From: Ekhidna sp051379705
Lineage (GTDB): Bacteria > Bacteroidota > Bacteroidia > Cytophagales > Cyclobacteriaceae
Length of the DNA: 64,000 nucleotides
Assembly: GCF_051379705.1 (NCBI RefSeq)
Contig: NZ_CP179868.1
Coordinates: 1,798,001-1,862,000 of the forward strand
Direction of reading: 5' to 3'
Shown here: positions 34,148-43,392 of the stretch, one piece after another
How positions within the stretch are numbered: the first letter of the stretch is position 1
How the letters are laid out: every line of letters begins with the position of its first letter
Position numbers and translations under genes: made by a program
Notes under the pieces: model-generated
What the model was told of the DNA's origin: nothing
Databases searched by the model: none
The model's input: the letters and a program-made list of their open reading frames with translations, nothing else

Positions 34148-34527
34148 CTATTATATTTTTTCGCCTCTATCTTATTCTTTGCAAGCGCAAGATTAGCATT
34201 CATTGTATTATATATCTCAAGATCTTTACGCAGAACTGGATCTTTACTTAAAAACTCAAAGATCTGGCTAACCATATCATATCCTTCTTCTTTGATACTG
34301 TAAAAAACCCACTGGTCAAATTTTCGATAAGTGACCAAACCAGCATTTTTCAAATACGTAATATGACGTGAAGTCTTTGTTTGGGTAAAATCTAAGATTG
34401 CTTCCAGGTCAGAAATACAAAGTTCTTCCTGGCGGTACAAAAGATGAATGATACGCGTACGGGACTCATCCGAAAATGACTTGAAAATCTGGGTGCCATA
34501 AGACAAGTTGAAATTCTTGAGCCTCAT
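34144..34527 (-). CDS. ArsR-type winged-helix transcriptional regulator
   Basis: The 127-residue product has a winged helix (about 12-90) with the recognition-helix region ILDFTQTKTSRHITYLKNAGLV and the wing YRKFDQWVFYSIKEE. There are no CxC or similar metal-sensing motifs, so the signal is unknown. It precedes yjjG in a two-gene unit with a GTGA overlap. Its start region faces the divergent CarboxypepD_reg-like gene. Confidence 0.87.
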   Translation of the reverse strand: MRLKNFNLSYGTQIFKSFSDESRTRIIHLLYRQEELCISDLEAILDFTQTKTSRHITYLKNAGLVTYRKFDQWVFYSIKEEGYDMVSQIFEFLSKDPVLRKDLEIYNTMNANLALAKNKIEAKKYNR

Positions 34528-34600
34528 TTTTTCACTACTTTTACCGAAGTTAAACTTTTATTGGCTAAAACTCTTTAATAGAATAGATAAAGGAACCGAT

Positions 34601-35218
34601 TTGAGATATATACTGATTCTTACATTTTTTGTTGTGGCATTGACTCAGCTCAATGCCCAAGAACGTGCTGAAAAAGTCATTCAGTTTACCGGAGTGGTCT
34701 TTGGTGTGGATAGCACCTCAGTTGTGCCCGGCACACATGTTTATATCCCAAAATCAGGAAGAGGAACTACCACCAATCCTTACGGATTCTTTTCATTGCC
34801 CGTATTAGAGGGCGATAGTGTTTTGTTTAGTGCCGTTGGATATAAAAGAGCTTATTATATTGTTCCTGAGCATGATAAGGAATCCAGTCTCCGCGTAATT
34901 ATTGCATTGCAGGAAGACATCCAGTTTCTTGAAGAAGTAGAAATTCGTCCTTACCCAACCGAAAGTATGTTTAAGGAAGCATTGATAAGCATGGAGCTAC
35001 CTGATCAAAAAGAATACGCCAACATTTATCAGTGGCTAAATAGTCAAGTGATGACGCAGGCCTATCAGAACTTACCTGCGTCACCAAATGCTAATCATCA
35101 ATATTTTATGCAGCTACAGCGACAATCGTACATTAATCGCTACTCTCCTCCACAAAATCAATTGCTAAATCCTTTCGCTTGGGCAAATTTCATTAACTCA
35201 CTCAAGCGAAAGAAATAG
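34601..35218 (+). CDS. Exported CarboxypepD_reg-like domain protein
   Basis: The 205-residue product is taken from TTG 34601, preceded by AAAGGA, because this gives a proper signal peptide (RYILILTFFVVALTQLNAQ). A longer frame to TTG 34508 would overlap the ArsR-type gene. The mature part contains one beta-sandwich of the CarboxypepD_reg-like type (about 25-105, with TNPYGFFSLPV), as at the N-terminus of TonB-dependent receptors, then a polar C-terminal region. There is no barrel, so it is a stand-alone periplasmic or surface protein of unknown role. Confidence 0.72.
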   Translation: MRYILILTFFVVALTQLNAQERAEKVIQFTGVVFGVDSTSVVPGTHVYIPKSGRGTTTNPYGFFSLPVLEGDSVLFSAVGYKRAYYIVPEHDKESSLRVIIALQEDIQFLEEVEIRPYPTESMFKEALISMELPDQKEYANIYQWLNSQVMTQAYQNLPASPNANHQYFMQLQRQSYINRYSPPQNQLLNPFAWANFINSLKRKK

Positions 35219-35222
35219 GGAA

Positions 35223-36491
35223 TTAACTAGCAGACTGTAGCGCTTGAGCAACCTCTTGCACTTTTCTCCAAACTCTGAACGTATTCTTGTAGCAGATTTT
35301 TTCTATTTCCTCTGGAGAATATCCCCGCTGCAATAGCTCTTTAATCAAGTTTGGGTATGTTGATACATCTTTAAGACCTTTTGGCAGGCTATCACCAACA
35401 CCATCATAATCAGATCCAAAAGCCACATGATCGATCCCCACCAGACTCACCACATGATCGATGTGATCAGCTACTTTTTGCACGTCTTCATACACATCAT
35501 TGTCCAATGCATACTGATTCGCGTATGCGGTATAAACAGAATCATCCGCCGCTAAGCTATTTTCAGCTCTATAGTTCGTAAGGTCCTCACGCATTTTATC
35601 AAACTTGTCTCTTGACTCTTTTGAAAGAAATGTTGACCCAAAGTTGATGTGAATCACTCCGCCATTTTCTGCCATAGCTTTTATTAAATCATCAGGCATG
35701 TTTCTTTCAAATCCCGGGGTAAACTTTCGGGCGGAGGAGTGTGAAGCAATCACAGGCGCCTGGGTAAGTCTTAAAGCATCGTAAGCAGCACTGTCTGTCA
35801 CATGTGAAATATCCACCATAATGCCCCATTTATTCATTTCTGCAATTACTTGTTCACCAAATGGACTTACACCATTCCATGTATATGTGGTGTCATATGA
35901 TGAGTCGCATATCTGATTGTCTTTGGAGTGTGTCAACGTTATATATCTAATGCCTCTATCAGCGAAGTACTTCACATTGCTAATATCATCTTCAATCGGC
36001 GCTCCATTTTCCATACCCATTGGTAAAGAAATGAGTCCTTGCTGGAAATTAACTTCAATATCTGCAGGAGTATCTGCCATGCCAAACATTTCCGGAAATG
36101 TTTCAGGAACACGTGAAACCATATCTATTAATGAATCCGCGAAATCTTTTGCTCCTCCGGTTTCCTGATATCTGGATGGAACATAAATAGACATAAACGG
36201 AGCATCTAATCCTCCTCTTCTGGCCTTTGGAAAGTCAAAGTTTCCAGCCGTCTCCACAGAAACGTCTTCCACTGTTTTAGTAATCATAAAGCCTTTTACA
36301 TTCATTCGATAGGGTAGATCTACGTGTCCATCCACAATAATAAATGCCTGCGCAAGCGAATCGGCCATAGCTGTCAACTCTTCGTCCGACATTTCTGCTA
36401 TGCTTTTGGCTTCTTTGGGCGCTGGTGAACAGCCAATCATGACTGCCACAAATAATGTTATTGAAATAAGTTTTTTAGGTAAAAAATCCAT
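35223..36491 (-). CDS. Membrane dipeptidase (M19 family) lipoprotein
   Basis: The 422-residue product starts at ATG 36491, giving a lipoprotein signal that ends MIGC (Cys21). The mature domain has the M19 metal ligands HVD near the N-terminus, HSKD and DISHVTD and ASHSS later, and GSDYDG near the C-terminus. These zinc enzymes cleave dipeptides, including those with D-residues, on the outer face of a membrane. An earlier TTG start (36521) is unlikely. Confidence 0.92.
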   Translation of the reverse strand: MDFLPKKLISITLFVAVMIGCSPAPKEAKSIAEMSDEELTAMADSLAQAFIIVDGHVDLPYRMNVKGFMITKTVEDVSVETAGNFDFPKARRGGLDAPFMSIYVPSRYQETGGAKDFADSLIDMVSRVPETFPEMFGMADTPADIEVNFQQGLISLPMGMENGAPIEDDISNVKYFADRGIRYITLTHSKDNQICDSSYDTTYTWNGVSPFGEQVIAEMNKWGIMVDISHVTDSAAYDALRLTQAPVIASHSSARKFTPGFERNMPDDLIKAMAENGGVIHINFGSTFLSKESRDKFDKMREDLTNYRAENSLAADDSVYTAYANQYALDNDVYEDVQKVADHIDHVVSLVGIDHVAFGSDYDGVGDSLPKGLKDVSTYPNLIKELLQRGYSPEEIEKICYKNTFRVWRKVQEVAQALQSAS

Positions 36492-36518
36492 GTTGTGTTT
36501 CAAATTGATTGATTTCGA

Positions 36519-36526
36519 CAAAAATA
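36519..36526 (-). promoter_or_regulatory. -7 promoter element of the M19 dipeptidase gene
   Basis: The minus strand reads TATTTTTG, a perfect match, 27 nt upstream of the ATG at 36491. Confidence 0.5.
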
Positions 36527-36708
36527 CCCAATTGCGTCCATAACAGACTATCGGTAAAATAGGATTGCCCGTGTTACATTTTTTTGATATTTTACAGTCA
36601 AATGCGAAGGACTTTAGTTCTTCTTATTTGATATGATACGTTGAGTTTTTAAAAAATTGTGACATTTTTGTGTTCGGAGTATTTCCCCGCACCTAATAAA
36701 CAGACGCT

Positions 36709-37443
36709 ATGACTGACCCTATTTCACTTGAACTACTAACTAATTGGAACAAATACGGCGGATATCTTGCCATGGCTGTGGCTGGAGTCGGAGTGTTAAT
36801 TTTGATAGGACACTATCTGAAATTACTTGCAACAGGAGACTATAAGACAAGGTATGACTACATCAACATGCATGAGATTAACATGCTGTGGAATGGAGCA
36901 TTGCTAATCATCGTTGGTGGTACACTTTACTTCAATACGATTTTTGGTGAATCAACTTGGTTATGGTTTTTCGTGAGACTCTTCATGAGTTCCATGTTTG
37001 CCGTTATTCTTGGTGTAATCATCCAAAACGTGTTGAAATTCTATTATCCGTTTTTCATCGAAAAGCGTTTGAAGAAATTGAGATATACTCCTAGAACATC
37101 TCCAGATGGGAGAAAAATGAAATTACTTAGTGAAGAAGAAGAAGATGTATATCTAGATGAAGGTATGCAGGCTGAAGAAGATGCTTTTTCTGTGGATTAT
37201 GATGTGTGGATTGACGAGCAGTCTGGCTTTACTAAGATCGAAAAATACAATGGTAGACTTCACGCACTTCAGTGCCACAACTGTAACTATCAGACATTAA
37301 AAGTAGATCGAGAGGAAGTCATTCAAACTGCTAGCGAAACTGAGGAAGGGGAATTAATGAAGTACTATGCTTGTGGGTATTGCGGACACAAGGAACGCAA
37401 GTCTTTTAAAATAGCGAGGCTAAAGTCTGGAGAAGCTGTTTAA
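36709..37443 (+). CDS. Three-helix membrane protein with C-terminal zinc ribbon
   Basis: The 244-residue product has three membrane helices (about 18-37, 60-78, 85-106), an acidic linker (about 140-170) and a C-terminal domain with two CxxC pairs: Cys189/Cys192 (CHNC) and Cys222/Cys225 (CGYC). This is a zinc-ribbon arrangement on the cytoplasmic side. I do not recognise the family. It is transcribed alone and ends at a strong terminator. Confidence 0.75.
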   Translation: MTDPISLELLTNWNKYGGYLAMAVAGVGVLILIGHYLKLLATGDYKTRYDYINMHEINMLWNGALLIIVGGTLYFNTIFGESTWLWFFVRLFMSSMFAVILGVIIQNVLKFYYPFFIEKRLKKLRYTPRTSPDGRKMKLLSEEEEDVYLDEGMQAEEDAFSVDYDVWIDEQSGFTKIEKYNGRLHALQCHNCNYQTLKVDREEVIQTASETEEGELMKYYACGYCGHKERKSFKIARLKSGEAV

Positions 37444-37467
37444 TCAGAAAAAACCGAATAGAAATAT

Positions 37468-37494
37468 AACCCTGACAAATGTCAGGGTTTTTTT
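37468..37494 (+). terminator. Terminator after the zinc-ribbon membrane protein
   Basis: AACCCTGACA (37468-37477) and TGTCAGGGTT (37480-37489) form a 10-bp inverted repeat followed by a T-run. Confidence 0.85.
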
Positions 37495-37498
37495 ATGC

Positions 37499-38926
37499 CT
37501 AAAGTTTAATGCATATGTTTTGTGGTTCGGAGAAGAATCTTAGAGCTTCGCTTCCTCCTTCCCTTCCAATGCCAGAATCTTTCATTCCTCCGAAAGGCGT
37601 CCTAAGGTCACGAAGGAGCCAGCAATTCACCCAAATGATTCCTGACTGGACAGCATGAGAAACTCGATGTGCACGTTTTAGATCTGATGTCCATAGTGTA
37701 CATGACAAACCGTACCTTGTAGAGTTCGCAATATCAATTGCCTCCTCTTCAGTTTTAAATGGATTAAGCGTAACAACAGGCCCAAAAATTTCTTCAAGGT
37801 TGGTTCTGCAGTTTTTATCTAGACCCTCAATAACAGTGGGTTCGTAATAGAAGCCTTCTCTTTCCAGTTGCTTCCCACCATGCAATATTTTTCCGCCTTC
37901 TTCCTGGGCTAACTTCACGTAAGAGTCTACTTTGTTTAAATGTGCTTCAGAAACCAATGCGCCTAGATTGGATCGGGCATCCATCGGGTCACCTACAACG
38001 AGTTTCTGGCATTCATCAAGAAATTTTTGTTTGAATTCCTCATAGATGGATTCTTCTATCAAAATTCTAGAACCACAAAGGCAAATTTCTCCCTGATTTG
38101 TAAAGGAGCTTTTAACGCTTGTTTTAACAGCTTCTTCCAAATCACAGTCAGCGAAAATGATGTTTGGATTTTTTCCTCCGAGCTCCAACGAAACTTTCTT
38201 GAATTTTTGAGAAGCTGTGGCTCCTACCACCTTTCCTGTTGCTGTTCCTCCCGTAAAAGATATGGCTTTGGTAGCTTCATGTTCGACAATCGCCTGACCG
38301 ATTCCCTTTCCCTCACCATGCAAAATGTTTAAAACACCAGGAGGCATTCCAGCTTCGTTGGCCAACTTGCCAAGTAAGAAGGCTGTCATTGGAGTTAGTT
38401 CTGATGGCTTAGCCACTACACAATTACCCATCGCAAGCGCGGGAGCTATTTTCCATGAAAAAAGATACAATGGTAAATTCCAAGGTGAAATACACCCAAC
38501 AATACCGATTGGAGCTCTTCTAGTGTAGTTGACCATGAACCCTTCAGAAACTTGTGCTTCTGTTGAAAAATTAACGATGGCTGAAGCGTAAAAACGAAAG
38601 TTTGTACTTGCTCTGGGGATATCAACGGCTTTTGCAAGCCATAACGGCTTTCCATTGTCGCGACTTTCCATTAAGGCTAAGTCGTCCAGATTGGATTCAA
38701 TTAAATCTGCCAGCTTGTGGAGTATCCTGCTTCGCTTATCAACAGACATTGTACTCCATATTGGAAAAGCCTCCTTTGCCGCATCTACTGCCAACACGAG
38801 ATCTTCCAGTGAAGAATTTGGTATTTGAGCGAACACTTTCCCCGTGCCAGGCTCTACATTGTCGATGTATTGACCCTTGATCGGGTCTATGTATTTTCCA
38901 TTAATAAAATTTTGAATTTTCTGCAT
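37499..38926 (-). CDS. Aldehyde dehydrogenase, probable 2-aminomuconate-6-semialdehyde dehydrogenase
   Basis: The 475-residue product starts at ATG 38926, 4 nt after the SDR stop; a longer frame to 38956 would overlap that gene. It has Glu248 (LELGGKNP) and catalytic Cys282 in NQGEICLCGSR, as in the ALDH8/aminomuconate-semialdehyde group. Its position beside kynurenine genes supports oxidation of 2-aminomuconate semialdehyde in the tryptophan breakdown route. The substrate remains an inference from context. Confidence 0.85.
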   Translation of the reverse strand: MQKIQNFINGKYIDPIKGQYIDNVEPGTGKVFAQIPNSSLEDLVLAVDAAKEAFPIWSTMSVDKRSRILHKLADLIESNLDDLALMESRDNGKPLWLAKAVDIPRASTNFRFYASAIVNFSTEAQVSEGFMVNYTRRAPIGIVGCISPWNLPLYLFSWKIAPALAMGNCVVAKPSELTPMTAFLLGKLANEAGMPPGVLNILHGEGKGIGQAIVEHEATKAISFTGGTATGKVVGATASQKFKKVSLELGGKNPNIIFADCDLEEAVKTSVKSSFTNQGEICLCGSRILIEESIYEEFKQKFLDECQKLVVGDPMDARSNLGALVSEAHLNKVDSYVKLAQEEGGKILHGGKQLEREGFYYEPTVIEGLDKNCRTNLEEIFGPVVTLNPFKTEEEAIDIANSTRYGLSCTLWTSDLKRAHRVSHAVQSGIIWVNCWLLRDLRTPFGGMKDSGIGREGGSEALRFFSEPQNICIKL

Positions 38927-38930
38927 TGTA

Positions 38931-39707
38931 TTAGATTGAACCGGTTCGTCCCCCATCAATTCTTAAACTAGTACCATTAATATATGCTCCACTGTTACTA
39001 CACAAGAGTCCCGCATAGGCAGCAATTTCGGAAGGTTCTCCAAATCTTCCTGTGGGTATGGTTTTTTTCATTTCAGCTTCAATCTCAGTTTCTGATCTTC
39101 CTTGGCTCTTCGATTTTCCAGCGACCAGACTTTCAATTCTAGCAGTATTAATAAATCCAGGCAAAATATTATTCACTGTAATCCCAAATTGTCCTAGCTC
39201 ATTTGCAAGAGTTTTTGCCCATGATGCCATTGCGCCTCGTACAGTATTGCTTACACCCAATCCTGATATTGGCACTTTTACTGAAGTTGAGATAATATTA
39301 ACTACTCGTCCAAAATTCGCTTCTTTCATCCCAGGCAGTAATAACCTTATTAGTGTATGACTCACATGTAGGTGTCGCCTCATAGCCACGTCAAAAGCTG
39401 AAAGATCAGCCTCTGCCAGTGGTCCGGGAGCTGGACCTCCTGAGTTATTGACAAGTATTTGATAGGATCCTTTTTCCAAAGCTTTTGATACTTCATTCTT
39501 TACTGATGGAAGATTATCAAAATCAGCAACCAGATAGTCATGATCCCCGGGGGATAGCTGTTGCAGTGCATTCTTCAAGGACTCTTCATTTCTCGCAAAC
39601 AGGGTCACATTCGCTCCCATTTCACTTAATTCCTTTGCTATCGCGAGTCCCATGCCCTGGGAACTACCACAAACCAAAGCTCTTCTTCCTTTCAGGTCTA
39701 AATCCAT
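38931..39707 (-). CDS. SDR-family protein with atypical active site
   Basis: The 258-residue product has the Rossmann motif GSSQGMG (14-20), the NNSGG motif (87-91) and the catalytic Ser region IISTS (138-142). The usual YxxxK is replaced by SNTVR (Ser153 to Arg157). Such LSN-x-x-R variants exist in some SDRs of uncertain activity. It diverges from haaO by 41 nt and leads an operon with the aldehyde dehydrogenase, so a role in aminomuconate metabolism is possible. Confidence 0.85.
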   Translation of the reverse strand: MDLDLKGRRALVCGSSQGMGLAIAKELSEMGANVTLFARNEESLKNALQQLSPGDHDYLVADFDNLPSVKNEVSKALEKGSYQILVNNSGGPAPGPLAEADLSAFDVAMRRHLHVSHTLIRLLLPGMKEANFGRVVNIISTSVKVPISGLGVSNTVRGAMASWAKTLANELGQFGITVNNILPGFINTARIESLVAGKSKSQGRSETEIEAEMKKTIPTGRFGEPSEIAAYAGLLCSNSGAYINGTSLRIDGGRTGSI

Positions 39708-39728
39708 AAATTTTTCCTAACTTTTCTT

Positions 39729-39736
39729 CAAAAATA
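39729..39736 (-). promoter_or_regulatory. -7 promoter element of the SDR-ALDH unit
   Basis: The minus strand reads TATTTTTG, 21 nt upstream of the ATG at 39707. The plus strand has a near match TAACTTTT (39718-39725) serving haaO, so the 41-nt gap is a divergent promoter. Confidence 0.5.
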
Positions 39737-39748
39737 AACATCTCTGAC

Positions 39749-40279
39749 ATGGCGATAAAAAGACCGTTCAACCTACAAAAATGGATAGATGAAAATAGGG
39801 CCTTACTTAAACCCCCAGTAGGGAACAAAAATCTATATAAAGAGGCTGGAGACTATATAGTAATGATTGTGGGTGGACCCAATGCTCGGAAAGATTACCA
39901 TTACAACGAAACGGAAGAATTATTTTATCAGCTAGAAGGGGATATTGAAGTTACTATTCAAGAAGATGGAAAGGCAGTTAAAGTTCCTATCAAAGAAGGC
40001 GAGATGTATCTTCATCCGGCTAGAGTCCCACACTCTCCCGCCAGGCCAGAGAATACTGTAGGGCTTGTGATTGAGCGGAAAAGAGAAGGAGGACATACAG
40101 ATGGTTTAATGTGGTTTTGTGATCATTGTAATCACAAGCTTCACGATACTTACTTCCACTTAGAGGATGTAGAAAAAGATTTTCAGCCAAGATTTCGAGA
40201 GTTTTTCAATTCGGAAGAGTTAAGAACTTGCGATAATTGCGGTGAAGCAATGGAAACTGATCCTAGATTCACTGATTAA
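39749..40279 (+). CDS. haaO: 3-hydroxyanthranilate 3,4-dioxygenase
   Basis: The 176-residue cupin has iron ligands His51, Glu57 and His95, and the extra C-terminal rubredoxin-like site Cys124/Cys127 and Cys161/Cys164 found in bacterial enzymes. It opens the ring of 3-hydroxyanthranilate to give 2-amino-3-carboxymuconate semialdehyde. It is the first gene of haaO-kynU-kmo, 9 nt before kynU. Confidence 0.95.
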   Translation: MAIKRPFNLQKWIDENRALLKPPVGNKNLYKEAGDYIVMIVGGPNARKDYHYNETEELFYQLEGDIEVTIQEDGKAVKVPIKEGEMYLHPARVPHSPARPENTVGLVIERKREGGHTDGLMWFCDHCNHKLHDTYFHLEDVEKDFQPRFREFFNSEELRTCDNCGEAMETDPRFTD

Positions 40280-40288
40280 GAAGACATT

Positions 40289-41563
40289 TTGAAGGAAAAA
40301 GCAATTAAAAGAGCGGAAGAGCTCGATTCTACAGATTCATTATCCACATTCCGATCTCAATTTTACTTTCCACAACGAGATGGAAAAGACTGTATCTATT
40401 TATGTGGAAATTCGCTCGGCTTACAGCCAAAATCAACTTCTGTATTTGTCAATGAGGAACTAAAGAATTGGCAAAAACGGGGAGTAGAAGGCCATTTTAC
40501 TGGAAATAAGCCTTGGGTGAGCTATCACAAAAATTCAAAAGCTTCTTTAGCGAAAATTGTTGGTGCCAAAGAGCATGAGGTGGTAGCAATGAATAACCTC
40601 ACAACAAATCTACACCTTGCAATGGCTTCTTTCTATCAGCCAGAAGGTAAACGGAGCAAAATTCTTATTGAGAGAGGCGCTTTTCCCTCAGACTTTTACG
40701 CTGTTTACTCGCGCATTGAGAATAGTGGATTTGACGTAAAAAAGAACCTTATTGAATTGGAATCTTCTGATGAATCGGAAAATATAAGTACTAAGGAAAT
40801 TGTTGATAAAATTGTAGAGCTGGGGGATGAATTAGCCTTAGTTATGCTTCCTGGGGTTCAATATTATACCGGGCAATTCTTCGACATCAAATCAATAACC
40901 GAAGCGGCGCATAATGTAGGTGCCAATGCCGGTTTTGACCTTGCCCACGCAGTTGGAAACGTGCCCCTTCAACTACACGAGCACAACGTTGATTTTGCTG
41001 TTTGGTGCACATACAAGTATTTAAATTCAGGTCCAGGAGGTGTTGGAGGTCTTTTTATCCACCAACGAAATGCAAAAAACAAAGAATTAACCAGACTCTC
41101 AGGTTGGTGGGGCCATGATTCAGAGGCAAGGTTCAAAATGAATAATCAGGTTAACCCCATCCCAACAGTGGATGGCTGGCAGCTGAGCAATGTAAATATC
41201 CTATCGCATGCAGCACATCTTGCTTCACTCAAACTATTTGATGATGCTGGTATTGAAAATTTAAGAGCTAAGAGTCTGAAGTTGACAGACTTTATGGAGC
41301 TACTCATTCTTGAGTCTGACGTACTGGAAGGCCAAATTAGAATCATCACTCCATCAAAACATGACGAGCGTGGTGCTCAGCTATCCGTGTACCTTCTCAA
41401 CCATGGGAAGAGTGTATTTGAATATCTAATTGCTCACGGGGTGATTTTGGATTGGCGGGAGCCTAATGTGATTCGAGTGGCACCTGTTCCGCTTTACAAC
41501 TCGTTTGCTGATGCTGTGAATTTTGTAACAATACTTGAAGACGCAATACTCAATGAAGGATAA
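40289..41563 (+). CDS. kynU: Kynureninase
   Basis: The 424-residue PLP enzyme has Lys243 in VWCTYKYLNSGPGG as the Schiff-base lysine, and the PLP aspartate Asp217 (GFDLAHA). It cleaves (3-hydroxy)kynurenine to (3-hydroxy)anthranilate and alanine. The start is TTG at 40289, 9 nt after the haaO stop. Its 3' end overlaps kmo by 11 nt. Confidence 0.95.
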   Translation: MKEKAIKRAEELDSTDSLSTFRSQFYFPQRDGKDCIYLCGNSLGLQPKSTSVFVNEELKNWQKRGVEGHFTGNKPWVSYHKNSKASLAKIVGAKEHEVVAMNNLTTNLHLAMASFYQPEGKRSKILIERGAFPSDFYAVYSRIENSGFDVKKNLIELESSDESENISTKEIVDKIVELGDELALVMLPGVQYYTGQFFDIKSITEAAHNVGANAGFDLAHAVGNVPLQLHEHNVDFAVWCTYKYLNSGPGGVGGLFIHQRNAKNKELTRLSGWWGHDSEARFKMNNQVNPIPTVDGWQLSNVNILSHAAHLASLKLFDDAGIENLRAKSLKLTDFMELLILESDVLEGQIRIITPSKHDERGAQLSVYLLNHGKSVFEYLIAHGVILDWREPNVIRVAPVPLYNSFADAVNFVTILEDAILNEG

Positions 41564-42869
41564 AATAAGCATCGTTGGTGCGGGACTGGTAGGGTCTTTA
41601 TTGGCCGTAATTCTGAAACAGAAAGGATTCCACGTTCAGGTTTTCGAAAAAAGAAAAGATCCTCGTACATCAGGCGTATCTGAGGGAAGATCTATTAATC
41701 TGGCATTGTCAGACAGGGGAATCCGCCCGCTTAAACTAGCAGGCGTATATGAGAAAATTGAGCCCTATCTCATTCCAATGAATGGCCGAATGATGCATGA
41801 TCAAGCTGGTGAATTGACTTTTCAGTCTTATGGAAAAGAGGGGCAGTTTATCAATTCAGTATCAAGAGGCCAGCTCAATAAATTGCTTATCGAAAGTGCT
41901 GAGCAAGCAGGTGTGGAGGTATTTTTTGATCACAAATGCAGTGATATTCAATTTGATACAAACACCATTTTTTTTGAAAATGGAAAACAGATCGAATCTA
42001 ATTTGATTGTTGGAACCGATGGTGCATTTTCAGCAATACGTAAAAAATTACAATTTACGGATAGGTTCAACTTTTCGCAACACTATATCGAGCATGGATA
42101 TAAAGAGCTTGAGATTAAACCAAAAGAAGGGGGATTTAGATTAGAACCTAATTATCTGCATATATGGCCAAGAGGGAACTTCATGTTGATAGCGCTGCCC
42201 AATGCAGATAAAACGTTCACTTGCACACTTTTCTTCCCATTTGAAGGCAGTCCATCATTTGCTGCACTTACGACTAAAGAAGAAGTTGATGCCTTTTTCA
42301 AAGAGTACTTCAGCGATGCACAGGAATTGATACCTGACTTATCTGATCAATTTTTTAAAAATCCTACTTCATCATTAGTGACCACAAAGTGTGAGCCATG
42401 GCACAAGCAACGGAGTATTCTACTTGGTGACGCAGCTCATGCAATAGTTCCGTTTTATGGCCAAGGAATGAACTCCGGGTTTGAAGACGTCAGGCTATTT
42501 GTAGAAATGGCAGAGGAGATGAGTTGGGAATGGGATAAAATATTACCTGCTTATTCATCTACTCGAAAGAAAAATGCTGATGCCATTTCGGAGCTTGCTT
42601 TGCACAATTTTATTGAAATGCGTGATCATGTTGCCGATCCTGATTTTCTCCGAAGGAAGGAGCTTGAGTCGAAAATTCAAGAAAGATATCCAGCGGAATG
42701 GATTCCACTTTATAGCATGGTTACATTTTCAGATATTCCTTATTCAGAAGCATTGAGGCTTGGCAAACTCCAGAAAAAAGTGATGGATGAAGTCTTAAAA
42801 CTGGAGACATCAGAAGTAAACTATGAAAAGATAATTGATAGATTTAATGCTCTAAAGAAAGGCGACTAG
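41553..42869 (+). CDS. kmo: Kynurenine 3-monooxygenase
   Basis: The 438-residue flavoprotein has an N-terminal GAGLVG FAD motif (9-14), the SEGRSINLALSDRG segment typical of KMO and the GDAAHAIVPFYGQGMN FAD motif. It hydroxylates L-kynurenine with NADPH and oxygen, possibly at the inner membrane. It starts at ATG 41553 inside the kynU 3' end. Its last 26 nt overlap the convergent TerB-like gene. Confidence 0.94.
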   Translation: MKDKISIVGAGLVGSLLAVILKQKGFHVQVFEKRKDPRTSGVSEGRSINLALSDRGIRPLKLAGVYEKIEPYLIPMNGRMMHDQAGELTFQSYGKEGQFINSVSRGQLNKLLIESAEQAGVEVFFDHKCSDIQFDTNTIFFENGKQIESNLIVGTDGAFSAIRKKLQFTDRFNFSQHYIEHGYKELEIKPKEGGFRLEPNYLHIWPRGNFMLIALPNADKTFTCTLFFPFEGSPSFAALTTKEEVDAFFKEYFSDAQELIPDLSDQFFKNPTSSLVTTKCEPWHKQRSILLGDAAHAIVPFYGQGMNSGFEDVRLFVEMAEEMSWEWDKILPAYSSTRKKNADAISELALHNFIEMRDHVADPDFLRRKELESKIQERYPAEWIPLYSMVTFSDIPYSEALRLGKLQKKVMDEVLKLETSEVNYEKIIDRFNALKKGD

Positions 42870-43290
42870 ATAATTTATCAATCGCTCGCTGCTCTTCATG
42901 TGCTATTCCATCTGCTGCATTCGCAAACAAATACATTGCCTCATACACGAATTCTTTTTCGCCAGGATGCTCTTCAAGATAGCTTTTAAGCGTATTTAAG
43001 AATTTCTTTTCCCATTTATCTATATTCTCAAGAAGATATCTGAATTCGGTTCGAAAAAGCGTCTCTATTTTCTCCGCGTTTGAGTTAGGTATTTGATCAA
43101 GGTACAACAAGGCAAGACCTTTGGAAATATTTAATACTCCATCCCATTCTTCAGGATCTAGCTTACCATCACTCATACACACAAGCAGCGATGGGTAAAT
43201 TTTCAGTATATAAGTGAATTGATCAATTGAAAGATCAGATTTTCTTGTCTTGTGATATTCTTCTAATAATATCTCATGCTGATTTTTCAT
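42844..43290 (-). CDS. TerB-fold-like hypothetical protein
   Basis: The 148-residue all-helical product has two acidic repeats, MSDGKLDPEEWDGV (about 39-52) and ADGIAHEEQRAID (about 128-140), as in the TerB/DjlA-type helical fold. Function in this fold is generally unclear. The 3' end overlaps kmo by 26 nt in antisense. It could be co-transcribed with upstream mltF, but 102 nt separate them. Confidence 0.6.
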   Translation of the reverse strand: MKNQHEILLEEYHKTRKSDLSIDQFTYILKIYPSLLVCMSDGKLDPEEWDGVLNISKGLALLYLDQIPNSNAEKIETLFRTEFRYLLENIDKWEKKFLNTLKSYLEEHPGEKEFVYEAMYLFANAADGIAHEEQRAIDKLSSRLSLEH

Positions 43291-43392
43291 ACTAGGGGTG
43301 GATTATTTTTTGGCTAAAGATAGGACTGTTTAAAATATATACCACACATTTAACAGAAGTAACCTCGGGGTTTTTTTAACCAACGGATACCG

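Noticed and set aside
42844..42869. Frameshift at the kmo / TerB-like junction
   Set aside because: Both reading frames are intact and end cleanly; the 26-nt antisense overlap is a simple convergent overlap.
43355..43380. AACC/GGTT hairpin with a run of T on the plus strand
   Set aside because: It lies between two minus-strand genes, where a plus-strand terminator would have no function, and the stem is only 4 bp.
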